From Eurosta solidaginis (Eukaryota; Arthropoda; Insecta; Diptera; Tephritidae), in the NCBI RefSeq assembly GCF_040869045.1, contig NC_090320.1:143304941-143368940 (forward strand): a DNA stretch of 64,000 nt, read 5' to 3'. The position numbers were made by a program, and so were the translations under genes. Below, in pieces: positions 10,834 to 20,615 of this stretch. The notes beneath the pieces were generated by a model. It saw only the letters and a program-made list of their open reading frames with translations, was not told the DNA's origin and did no database searches. Position 1 is the stretch's first letter. Each line of letters begins with the position of its first letter.

Positions 10834-11670
10834 TTATTGGTATATTATAATTTTGGGGTGTAGGAAACTCGGTAGCGTAGTGCCATCGACGTGGATGTCC
10901 AAAATGGTCGACATTTGGAACGTCCAAGTTGTAAATAAGGTCGCGAATGATTTAGTCGGTGATAATGCCAGGTTTCGCGAGGCGAAAAAACTGGAGAGAT
11001 CAGGGAGGTAGCCGCTTATTCTGTTGCAAAGCTCATCGATCTGGGGGCCCGGGCCTGTGGCCATTATTGTGCAGTCATCGGCGTAAGAAACGATAGTAAC
11101 TCCTTCCGGTGGCGAAGGTAGTTTTGATATGTAGAAATTAAACAAAAGTGGGGATAGGACATCACCCTGTGGCACCCTTTGTTTAATTCTTCTTGGCTTT
11201 GATGTTTCGTTTCTGAATTGCACCGATACCTGCCGACCACCGAGATAATTTGCGGTCCACCTTTTAAGACAGGGGGAAGGGTAGACCCTTCCAAGTCTTG
11301 CAGTAACGTGCCATGGTTGGCCGTATTAAAAGCTTTTGATAGGTTTAAACCACAATTTATCTGAGTGCTAATGGCATTTAGCGCGGTGGTGGTGCTATGG
11401 AGTTTTCTAAAGCCATGTTGATGACAGGCTAGCTGCAAATTTGCTTTGAAATATGGGAGCAAAATGGCTTTAAGCGTCTTGGCTACTGGCGATAGGAGAG
11501 ATATCGGGCGATATAACTCTCCTATGTTAGCTGGTTTCCCAGGCTCTAGTAGCGGGACCATCTTAGCCATTTTCCATTTTTCGGGAATGACAAAGGTGGA
11601 AAGAGACAGGTTGAAGACAGGCGCTAAATATTTGAAACCCTCTTTCCCCTCCGTCTATCTTTATCGACCG
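10834..11670 (-). pseudogene. Jockey/I-type LINE reverse transcriptase, block A
   Basis: Minus-strand frames spell a non-LTR RT: YRPISLLSPVAKTLKAILLP, HQHGFRKLHSTTTALNAIST, QRVPQGDVLSPLLFNFYISK and the catalytic SYADDCTIMATGPGPQ. This enzyme copies its own RNA at a nicked target. Two overlapping frames show a shift near 11,200, and about 50 bp around NQKPHHRTVFAVLNLSKAFD is missing relative to block B. The end is cut near 10,834. It is a dead copy that predates the duplication, since B (33046) and C (63200) carry it at the same place. Confidence 0.85.
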
Positions 11671-11684
11671 TAGAATGCATTATA

Positions 11685-11919
11685 TGAGCCGTTTATTTTG
11701 AAAGTGGCATAAGTCATTTCCAACTCATGGTCTTAAATGCATTGTTATTTTTGAACGAATGCGTATATAGATGGTTCTACAATTATAAAATAATAATAAG
11801 AATTGCATCTTTTGGATATTGGACTCTAACAAACTGGAGGCGAGGAAAGATACAAACAAATTATCACTGAACCTAAACGACATGAAATGACTTATGCCAC
11901 TTTCAAAATAAACGGCTCA
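11685..11919. mobile_element. MITE with 36-bp perfect TIRs, block A only
   Basis: A 235-bp element begins TGAGCCGTTTATTTTGAAAG and ends with its exact reverse complement; the perfect arm is 36 bp. Block B has the empty site (near 34,022). Comparing them gives a duplicated TA if the element starts at TGAGCC, or ATAT if it starts at GAGCC. A TA duplication would suggest Tc1/mariner. No coding sequence. Confidence 0.85.
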
Positions 11920-12830
11920 TATATTGTCGGCAGAAAGCGCTCGCTCATTTTATCGCATCCGACAGCACTTTATCATTGTGCTTAGACGGATTCGATAGGG
12001 ACTTTACGGTGGACCAAAGTTTACCTACACCGGCAGAGATGTTGCAACCGCTTAGGTGCTCCTCCCAATTCGCCCGCTTTTGTTCATCCACAAGCATTGT
12101 GATGCGTTGGTTTATATCCCTTATTTGGGGGTCGCCGGGATCGAGCTATCTTATAAGGTCACGTTATCTCGCTAAATTTTGCGGCCTTCGCTTCCCAAGT
12201 CAGTCGGTTCTCGCTTCCCAAGGCAGTCAGCGCTTCCTAAGGCATTCGGTTCTATGTACCGGAGCGACTCGGGATTTCTCTCGACCAAGGACTGTCATTT
12301 TAGTGTAACCCCATTTAATTTTAACCCCTCAGTTGTGGAAGTGGTTGTTGTTGTTGTTGTTGTTGTCATTGTTGTTGTTGTTGTTGTAGCAGTGACTCGC
12401 CCCTTTCAATAGGTGCGACCGACCACAAATATTTTGGTAGGCCTGTATTTTCTTCCAGTAAGTAACCTTTAGGCTTGGCGACTACATATATCGAGGACAC
12501 GTAGCATGCAATCGGCCGGCCAATTGCTTCGTAAGTGGTAATGAGCATTTCTTTGTCTTTACTCTAAGTGCTGCCAGCAAGAGATTTGCGCATTTTATTA
12601 CGGCTCTGGATTTTAGGAACAATTGCAGTTGTGGGAACTGAAATCGCCTAAGATAATGCGATTATCGCCAGTGAGTAGTGTCCTGATGTCTGGGCAGTAT
12701 TCACTGGGGAAATAGGTGACAGGAGGGATGTTGATTATTTCTAAATTCACATCGCCTGACCGGACAGGTGTGCCTTGACGTTCCTGAGTGTTTTGGTCTA
12801 GGCAGAATATCTTCTATGCTTTTAGCTATT
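11920..12830 (-). pseudogene. Rearranged LINE fragments with (TTG)n, block A
   Basis: The minus strand carries decayed pieces of the same LINE. Around 12,640-12,800 is an endonuclease segment (TPVRSGDVNLEI, YFPSEYCPDI, IILGDFS). It is joined directly to a post-RT segment at 12,420-12,640 (KEMLITTYEAIGRPIACY), so the RT between them is deleted. A (TTG)n run at 12,340-12,390 is followed by a pre-RT stretch (TEGLKLNGVTLK). Block B repeats the arrangement (34,000-34,925). No function remains. Confidence 0.6.
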
Positions 12831-13575
12831 TTTAATTGTTAGGAATTGTATTAGAAGACCATTATGCATTCCATAGTATTTCGCTTAGTAATTTAAATGT
12901 TTAGCTATCAAACTCTTTTTATATATTGGATTTTAATAGGTGAACAAAGTGATATTTAGGTACCTTTTAGATATGCTAACTAGCGCTTTGTTACCAGTAA
13001 AAAAACAATTCGCAGTACCACCAATCGTTAAACTGAGTTGCTTGGGTTTTTTTTTGCTGCGCAAGGGAACCAGGCTGGAGTAGGAAAAGACTCCGATGTT
13101 AGTTTGGCACAATCCACTTTTAGTAAAGCCCTTACGGAAGTGTTAAACATATTTGAGTCACAATTATGCCTCGAGTGAATAAAGGTGTGCGATACGGTCG
13201 ATGAAAAAAGAAAAATGGCCATGCACTTTTACATTAAACATGGTATTCCTGGCGTTGTAGGATGTATCGATGGCACCCATGTGCTAATTGTTGCACCCCC
13301 ACAAAATTCGCACCCCTTTTATAACCGGAAAGGATATCACAGTTTAAACGTTTTCTTTGTAAATTTGCCTTTTTTATTTTCTTAAATTTTCTGAAATATA
13401 ATTTATGTTCACATACTTAGCTTTAAGATATTGATATGAGGATAAAGCATGTCGACGCTTCGCATTCTGGCGCGTGTCACGATTCTTTTATTTGGAATAC
13501 CAGCGACCTACGTACCCACTTTGAACAGGAGTACTTGAGCAGAGCAAACAACTTCTGGCTTTTAGGTAACATTTT
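12830..13575 (+). pseudogene. PIF/Harbinger transposase fragment, block A
   Basis: Plus-strand exon-like pieces resemble HARBI1/DDE_Tnp_4 transposases. About 12,940-13,090 reads FRYLLDMLTSALLPVKKQFA and PPIVKL. 13,185-13,350 reads HGIPGVVGCIDGTHV with the first catalytic Asp and FYNRKGYHSLNV. 13,430-13,570 reads HDSFIWNTSDLRTHFEQEYL with the second Asp region. The last part, with the Glu, is missing. The N-terminal helix piece present in block B (34,995-35,085) is deleted here. Frames are broken. It sits within LINE sequence and is older than the duplication. Confidence 0.75.
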
Positions 13576-13739
13576 AAAATTTTACCAAATTGCATAACAT
13601 TTTTCCTATGTTTATGACTCCTACCATTAGTGATTATAAGTCAAATTAAAATGTTTGTGAATTCTTAAGCACATAACAGGTCCTCAATAATAACTAATCT
13701 CATGGAAAAGTAGATGGTGTTCTGCGGACATAAGAAGAC

Positions 13740-13984
13740 AACCCGTGGCGGTTCTAAGGGCGGTATTTTGGCCTGTAGCTTCTTCCAGTGAGTAGTCCTT
13801 AGGCTTGGCGACCATATCGGAGACGCGTAGCATGCAATCGGCCAGCCGATTGCTGAAAGAACGAATATCTCAAATTTGGTCTCAAACGGCTCATTTCTGC
13901 ATGTTTCCGATAGGGTGTTTTTGGTAGGGTTTTTTTACTCAACAACAACATACTTACTGATAAATAGTGATTCTTTTTTTATAT
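13740..13984 (-). pseudogene. LINE post-RT fragment and spacer
   Basis: The minus strand near 13,770-13,860 reads AIGWPIACYASPIWSPSL, a second copy of the LINE post-RT segment seen at 12,420-12,560. It is followed by about 120 bp of AT-rich spacer up to the hiw-like exon. The parallel in block B is 35,930-36,229. Confidence 0.55.
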
Positions 13985-14878
13985 TATAGCGGCTTGTGGG
14001 GCCGAGTTTTGGCAAAAAGGTCACCTGGATTGGTGTTAGTGGAACCCAAAAATTTATCAAAATTGGTGAATCGCTGCTTACAACGCACATGTTGCCGAAA
14101 GTCAATGTATTGGCGAATAAGAAAACCATATGTTAGTATTAAAATCTGCAGAAAAATTAAATGATGTTAATTTCTTTCACACTCCTTCAAATAGTACTCA
14201 TTCCCACAATACCACTAACATTTCACACACTTTCAATTAATCGTCGTGATGGAAGCTGCACTGCTCATTATCGTAATCAAATAAATTTTGTACAAATTAT
14301 TAAAAATATAAATTCGAAAGTAATGCCAGAACTACATAAATCAAAATATTGCTGTTAGCGATTGTCCTTCGGTGGTTACAAGTAGCGCACCTGCTGTGGT
14401 CGCTCCACTGCACCCACCGTCAATGGCTGGCCCAATCAATGATCAAATGTCGCTTAGTATGCATGCAGCACAAAATTAGGTTTTTGATATGAATGAGCAT
14501 GAATTTGACCGTCAATAACACCAACAGCAATGTGGACGTGAACAGGCAAGAAGTCCAGGCGGAACTGGAAATGGTAGTGGTAGCGCTGGAAATGTTGTTA
14601 TGGATCCACACTATAATGTATTGTGGGTGCATGATGGTGGCGTTGGAAAATTGCAATGTTGCAATGTATTAGCTAGTGCTTGCCACATGTGGTTGTAGTC
14701 GGTAATTGATTAAATCTATTTATTTTTATATCTTAAGCTGTGCGTTTTTTTATAGAATTCATCGAATTTTCGTGCCATTTTATCACCGGAACTAGCATTA
14801 CCGAATAAGTTGGATGCGCGTATATCACGTGCACAAGCTTCATTGAATTTATTGGCCTGCTTGGATATTCTTACGTCG
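13985..14878 (+). pseudogene. hiw-like exons, block A (degenerate)
   Basis: Plus-strand pieces look like exons of highwire/MYCBP2, a giant RING E3 ligase controlling synapse growth. 13,990-14,125 reads FGKKVTWIGVSGTQKFIKIG, an RCC1-type repeat. 14,170-14,360 reads IPTIPLTFHTLSINRRDGSC. 14,360-14,695 reads APAVVAPLHPPSMAG and MDPHYNVLWVHDGGVGKLQC. After an intron ending TTTTTTATAG, 14,754-14,878 reads ALPNKLDARISRAQASLNLL. Stops and frame changes occur. Transib interrupts the last exon; block B keeps it whole, ending in a GTGAGT donor. The assignment rests on remembered motifs plus the PHR exon at 50.5 kb. Confidence 0.5.
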
Positions 14879-14917
14879 CACAGTGGCGCCTTTTGATTTT
14901 TTTCTTTGCAAAAATCA
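14879..14917 (+). repeat. Left Transib terminus, RSS-like
   Basis: The end shows heptamer CACAGTG (14879-14885) and an A-rich nonamer-like block GCAAAAATCA (14908-14917), with a 22-23 bp spacer depending on where the nonamer is taken to begin. The 12 terminal bases match the right end perfectly while the spacer differs. Confidence 0.85.
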
Positions 14918-15769
14918 TAACTTTTGAACCAATGAAGATTTAAAATGCAAATGAAAGCTAATTATTTGAAGTTTTATTCTGTGAAAGCTCAGAATGTCAC
15001 AGATACAGGGTGCTTCAAAAAAATTCGTCAAAGTCGAAAATTTTTAGAAAAATGCAAAAACAAAATGTTTTTAGTAAAAAATAAAAATGAGATTTGTCTT
15101 ATAATGACGTATTTAAACATTAAATAAGATAAACTAATGATTTTGATAAGACAGCGTGGCACTGCCCACTTATGACAAAAAGTTGTATCTAAGTAGTCAC
15201 GTAATCAATAACTACCAAAATCGATAGACGTATTGTTTCTTTTAAATGGCAATATTCTTATAAAACTCAAATGTCCATTTTTGGTGCCACAATAATAAGG
15301 TGCTTCAAAATTCATCGTAAAATTTTACGTTTTTTTTTAATTTACAAGCCAAATATTATTTTATTAATAACTAAAAGTTATTGAAAGTGGTTCAATGAAA
15401 TTTTATTTGAGCTAAAGATTAAACAGCCAACGAATTTTGGAAAAGAGGAGTGGCACTACCCATTTATGCTAAAAAGTTTGATCTTAGTAACCGCTTTACC
15501 AATTTGTAGCAAACTAGATAGATGTATTGATTTCTATGCAAAATTTAATACTCGTTTGAAGGCGAAATGCCTAAGCTTTAATATAAATTTGATAAACTTT
15601 AGAGAAATGCAAAAACGAAAAGTATATATTTATAAATTACTAAATTAATTAGTTCTTTTATTTGAAATAAACAATTAACTTGTACATAGATATCTTATTT
15701 TTCAATAAAGTAACAAAATTTATTAGTAAATCTCTTTTTCATTGTTGTGATAAGAAGTGAGAAATTTAT

Positions 15770-17530
15770 TTTATCTTAACATAGTCATCGTCACTGGAAC
15801 ATATATCTAACAAAGCTACAATTTCTGAGCTATACGCATCTGTAAGATCTTTTCGTGTTCTTACATACCTCATAGATGATATGACTGGATCAGAAGAGAT
15901 AGCTAACATGTTGAAAGGTCTGCGTTTTGTCTAACTCGTGATACTTTGCAGGTGTTCATACATCTATATCTTTTGTAGTCCTTGTTCTTAGATTCTTGAG
16001 CTTCTTCAGACAATTCTCCTAATGGTAAGCACTGGTACTTTATTAAATCTTTTCCATGTGCAAAATTTTATGTACCGTTGGTGTAAGTTTCTTCTCAGGA
16101 TACTTTTGATGCAGCATCTCTGTAGTTTTAGATGCATATTCTCCAAATTTGGGTCCATTAACTGGTTCATGGCAGTTTAAAATATTTAAAATTACTCCCA
16201 ATCTTTTCACAATATCTCTATCAACTCCTGTTATGCGAGCAGTCACTCCATCGTTTTCAAAAAATATTCTTGAGGAGTTACCATCATTTGTATTTCCGTA
16301 TCCATACTTTGGACAGTCAACTCTAAGGCCAATCTCTTTATAGAATGCATCCTGAATTATTTTCTTTCTCCTGTTTTGTTTCTCCTTACATGTTGTATTG
16401 TCGTCCAAAACTTCTCCTTGTTCTGGTAGTGTATAAGCCAGCTTCAAAACAAATTCCATACATATTATACTAGCATGCAAAGGAGATATTCCATACTCAT
16501 AATTTAGTTCGTTAGTTATTAAATCATCAAGATTTTCAAAGTCCTTTTGGCTCTTCTTACAAATTGGGCATTTCATTGTAGATATCGTACTTGTTATTAA
16601 GTTCAAAACTTTTCCATCGACCATTGTTAGAAGAAAATCATGCTTTATTGTAATGGCATTCCCCTCTTCAATTTCAATTATTGTTGGTTCTTATTTGGCA
16701 ATTTGATTTTTTATATCACTCACTGTAGCTTTTATGAGTTCCGAAGACTCCTTCTCGTATTTAGATAATATCGGGCTGCACAATATAGTTGATGACGGAC
16801 GTGGATTTTTCCAATATTCTGAAGCTTCATCTTTTAGTCGTAATGGCACAATTGAAGCCATAAACATTAACTATCTGTAATTGTTTCATCGTCTACATTT
16901 ATTCTTTTTTTATATGCGCTTTGTCCTGATGATCCATCACAGCCCCACTTAGTTATCAATGCTAGCTCCTTTGGCAGTGATTTCAACTTTTCTTCAGTAA
17001 AACTTTGAAGGAGTCGTGTAGACGTATGATCCATTAGATTTTGTAGCTCAATTTCAGCTGATACTTCGGTTATTTTGGTACTTAGAGGAACTGCTTCTTT
17101 CTTGGCTTGAGTAATTTTTTTGTATCCAAGTAAAATATCAGCATTACGTTGTAATAATGACTTACGCAATATAATATATTTTTTCTTCGTTAAACCGAGA
17201 TCTATAAACAGCGCCAAAGCTTCTTCGGGAGTGTATTTCCTAGGTAGCGCATTTGGTGGTGTGGGAATGCTGTTTTTGATCCTCATCAGTCGCACTGGAC
17301 TTGCTACCGCAACTAAAAAAAAAAAAAAAAAACCGCAACTGCTTCTGTTATATGAGACTTCACGTTGCTTCATCTTTTTTATATTTAATAACCAGTGCTT
17401 CTGAAAGATGAGTCGTGGCCATAGCTTTTGTGGTATCAGACAGCTTCCTTTTCCTTGTGTAGGTGGAACACTCTTCTATGGGTTTTGTTGGTATCCCTCT
17501 AGTTGGATTGGCTGAGTTTCGAGTTTTCTA
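15770..17530 (-). pseudogene. Transib transposase, decayed
   Basis: Minus-strand frames give a RAG1-core-like recombinase. Near 17,040-17,230 it reads EEALALFIDLGLTKKKY and TEVSAEIELQNLMDHTSTRL. The first catalytic Asp is in ITKWGCDGSSGQS (codon 16936-16938). After a frameshift at 16,866 come MASIVPLRLKDEASEYWKNP and a TAA near 16,690. The second Asp lies in LLTMVDGK (16616-16618), with a CPIC zinc pair, GISPLHASI and the SSRIFFEND and ARITGVDRDIVKRL motifs. The acidic LPLGELSEEAQESKNKDYKR near 15,990-16,020 holds the likely catalytic Glu. A frame change near 15,935 precedes the C-terminal tail. All three acidic positions survive, but stops, frameshifts and an A17 insertion make it inactive. 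Confidence 0.88.
17306..17340. repeat. A17 tract flanked by 9-bp direct repeats
   Basis: ACCGCAACT (17306-17314), then seventeen A residues, then ACCGCAACT again (17332-17340), inside the Transib coding region. The layout equals a poly(A)-only target-primed retroinsertion with its target duplication. Replication slippage is the alternative. Confidence 0.7.
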
Positions 17531-18326
17531 GATACATATTAGAATTGGCTTCGAATGTATCTGACTAAATATTAAACTGTGAACTATATTTAAAAATACT
17601 ATTCACTTAATTTAAGTAAACAGAATTCTTAGTTTCTTAATCTCCAAAAGATGAATGATAATGTGCATTGTATGATGGATAGCTTTATATACCTACTCAA
17701 ATTATTAAAATGAATTTCAGGTATACAATTCGTAACTAAAAAAATGTATGTTGTTAACAAGTTTCAATAAAAAAAACGACCTTACGGCCGTACTGAATTA
17801 TATATACCTGCTCAGGCGCGTATATATGCCCAAGGTTGTTTAACTCCATTTGATGTAAAAAGTGAAGTGGCAGCTGGACGCAGGTAGACTTTATGAATTT
17901 AGGTAGCTGAATATTTCACAAATAACTACTGTTAATTTGGCGGAGCACATATTTTAACATTTTTTTTTTCCATCAAAGTTGTAAAAAGGGCCTAAAAATA
18001 GGCATTTCGAAAAACAGGTATATCCGCCAACTTTTACCAAAAAAAAAAACAATTTTTTTTTTGTTTCAATCCTAAATTAATTTATCTTTAATTGCTATAC
18101 AAGAAAACGACAACCGGCCGCTTTATTTACTCACAAAGCCATTTTAAACACAACGAAAAAAAGAAAAATTTCAAATTTTTCCCAATGTTGAAAATTGGTC
18201 AAGTTTGAGCGGCTCTACCTGGTAAACTGTAATTTTCTGTGAAAAAGCAGTTATATATTCTTGATCCCAGGAAAATTCTCTATTAGAAACATGTATTAGA
18301 TTTAGCGAAAGCTTTCATGATTTTTC

Positions 18327-18365
18327 TGATTTTTGCCATGCTTTAACGGCAGAGGCGCCACTGTG
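18327..18365 (-). repeat. Right Transib terminus, RSS-like
   Basis: Read from the right, the end is CACAGTGGCGCC with GCAAAAATCA at 18336-18327, exactly the same distance from the terminus as on the left, despite an unrelated 17-bp spacer. Confidence 0.85.
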
Positions 18366-18396
18366 CGTCGGCACAAGATGCAAAGTGAGTAAATAT

Positions 18397-19072
18397 TGTC
18401 ACGGATATTAACATCACTAAGTTATACCATCACTAAGGCGATGCCAAGGCCACTATAAGCAGTATTTACGTCAATAAACAAATCATGTATACACATATAT
18501 AAGGCAACCGAAAGATGTCACACACAGATGCATTTACTTATACGCCTATGTGCGCGCGAGAGACTGTAAACTACAAACATTCACATCAATAATTCAATCT
18601 TTATGTATCTACATAAACGAATAAATAATTGCGTCTACACATATGTACCATGTACGAATACGAGCAGCGGAGAGTCAATGCGCAAACACATGCATATAGC
18701 TGAGAAGTTTGAGAGCTCATGGACAATGCTAGTAAGTTCTGGAAATCGAAGAGCCTAGAAGTATGCAGCGTAAACTATAAAAGCGGGGCAAGCGAATAAG
18801 AAGTAATTCAGTTTGATTTGAGTTGTCAAGCAGTTGCGATTAAGACGATATCTAGCAATAGCAGTATTATTTTGAATAGTAGAGTTTCATTGAGCTATCA
18901 ATCAGTGTGGTTATTAAGCAAGCTATTCGTTGCACAGTTTGAGTGTTATTGTGAAGTACTTTAATAAAGGACATTTTGCATTATTACAAATTGGAGTTAT
19001 TTATTCAACAGTTTAGTGATTCGAACTTAGCAGAGGATTGCAAATAAGAGGATTTGCAGCAAATTCGTTACA
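18397..19072 (+). repeat. 5' LTR of gypsy derivative
   Basis: Starts TGTCACGG and ends CGTTACA. A TATAAAAGCGGGG motif near 18,775-18,790 is a plausible TATA box, and AATAAAGG near 18,962 a plausible polyadenylation signal. Both are inferred from motif only. Confidence 0.9.
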
Positions 19073-19074
19073 AT

Positions 19075-19089
19075 TGGTGTCAGAAGAGG
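19075..19089 (+). promoter_or_regulatory. Primer binding site of gypsy derivative
   Basis: TGGTGTCAGAAGAGG lies two bases after the LTR and equals the primer site of gypsy A. It would pair with a tRNA 3' end, probably leucine tRNA by recollection. Confidence 0.75.
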
Positions 19090-19123
19090 AATTGTTGAAT
19101 AAATTCCAGAGGACAACCAGGAC

Positions 19124-20615
19124 ATGGCAAAGTTCAGTGAATTGAAGATCCAGCAACTAAAGAAGGAGTTGGGGAGCCGTGGATTGAATACAAGCGGCGT
19201 TAAACTTGAACTTCAGGCACGGCTACGAGAGGCAATGGAAGCAGAAGGATTTGATGTGAAAGAGTATGACTTTCATCTTGATGGCGAGGAAATAACAAAA
19301 ATGGAAGAAACACCGCAGACAATGGCGAACACAGACTTGAACATGATTTTGGCTGCAATATCTGCTCAAACATCGACAGTGGCTTCTCAACTGGAATCGC
19401 AAAAGACAGATATAACATCTCAACTGGCATCTCAACTAGAAGAACAGAAAACGTATATGTCATCTCAACTAGAAGAACAGAAAACGTATATGTCATCTCA
19501 ACTAGAAGAACAGAAAACGTATATGTCATCACAGATGGAATCCCAAGAGACACGAATAACATCGAAGATTGAAGCACAGGAAACACAAATTTCTTCACAA
19601 CTTGAAGAACAGAAGACGTATATGGTATCCCAACTGGAATCGCAGGAAACCCGTATAACATCACAATTGGAAGAACAGAAGACATATTTGGCATCTCTAC
19701 TGGAAGCGCAAGAGGCACGTATATCTGAAATGTCGGCACAAATTTCGGAACAGGTATCATCGCAGCTCTTTGTGAAACTGGAAGAGCAGGATGCAAAAAT
19801 TTTACAACTCGAGGACAAAATTGATGCCGAAATAGAAGCGTTAAAAGGCCGTATGGAGCAGTTACAACTAAACCGCCCAGCTGTTTCAGCAAGCACTCCA
19901 AAGGTAAAAACACCATCATTTGATTTTTTTTCAGATCTTCAAGCTACAGTTTGTGAAGACCGCAGCAGTGAACAACTGGAATGCGGAAGATAAAGTTGCT
20001 GCATTGTTCATGGCGTTGAAAGGGCCTGCAGCTGAGATTTTACAAACCATTCCAGAGGGCGAACGGAACTGTTATGAAGCATTGATGGGCGTTCTAGAGA
20101 GACGATACGGAACTGAGCATAGGAGCCAGATATGCCAAATGGAGTTGCTGAACCGCTTCCAGAGACCTGGTGAAACATTGCAAGAGTTTGCGTCGGATAT
20201 TGAAAGGTTAGCACATTTAGCAAATGCGGATGCACCCGTGGAATATACTGAAAAGGTAAAAATCCAGAGTTTTATAAATGGCATACGGGACGCCGAAACA
20301 AAACGGGCTACATATGCGAATCCAAAACTAACATTTGCTGAAACGGTATCGCATGCTCTGATTCAGGAAACAGCGTCGCTTCTGTGTAAGCCAGTTTTCA
20401 AAGCACGCCGTGTGGAAGTAGAAAGGCCAGAGTGGGTAGACACAATTTTGGAAGCACTGAAGGGATCTCAACAGAAGAATGCCGGAGTTATTAAATGTTT
20501 CAAGTGCAGCAACTCAGGCCACATTGCACGTAATTGCGATCTTGGTCCTAATAGTTCAAACAATGTGGGTGGCCGTAAACGCAAAGCTGGCGAAAATAAG
20601 CAAGAGCGAATGTAA
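19124..20615 (+). pseudogene. Gag: SAP, coiled coil, capsid and zinc knuckle, one frameshift
   Basis: The ATG at 19124 is the first after the primer site and matches the starts of the related elements. Residues 1-40 form a SAP-like domain (SELKIQQLKKELGSRGLNTS, then GVKLELQARL). Residues about 85-245 are a long coiled coil built from 11-residue units of the type SSQLEEQKTYM, three of them near-identical. At 19,922-19,932 a T8 run replaces residues GSVAY of the block C Gag and shifts the frame. The capsid continues as FKLQFVKTAAVNNWNAEDKV and AALFMALKGPAAEILQTIPE, with the knuckle CFKCSNSGHIARNC near 20,500. Gag stops at 20,613-20,615, overlapping the protease frame. Confidence 0.88.

Larger units (their letters stand above)
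14879..18365 (-). mobile_element. Transib DNA transposon (RAG1-related)
   Basis: A 3,487-bp element sits between perfect CGTCG duplications (14874-14878 and 18366-18370); block B shows the empty site with a single CGTCG at 49,449-49,455. Both ends begin CACAGTGGCGCC, whose first seven bases are the V(D)J heptamer CACAGTG. GCAAAAATCA lies at terminal positions 30-39 on both ends. Transib elements are known for 5-bp GC-rich duplications, a CACAATG-like heptamer and an A-rich block about 23 bp inside. The transposase on the minus strand is decayed. Confidence 0.95.

Noticed and set aside
12340..12390. (TTG)n tract as a coding polyglutamine or polyvaline stretch
   Set aside because: Frames are short, lie in LINE debris and the run length differs between blocks.
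13985..14878. Intact functional hiw exons
   Set aside because: In-frame stops, frame changes and the Transib insertion disable block A, and block B has its own stops.
19200..19919. Long antisense frames over Gag (239, 70 and 132 residues)
   Set aside because: They mirror the low-complexity coiled-coil repeats; no domain, and homologous copies do not conserve them.
19915..19935. T8 run in gag as a programmed frameshift site
   Set aside because: Gypsy C has GSVAY codons here; the run coincides with lost residues inside the capsid linker, so a deletion is more likely.
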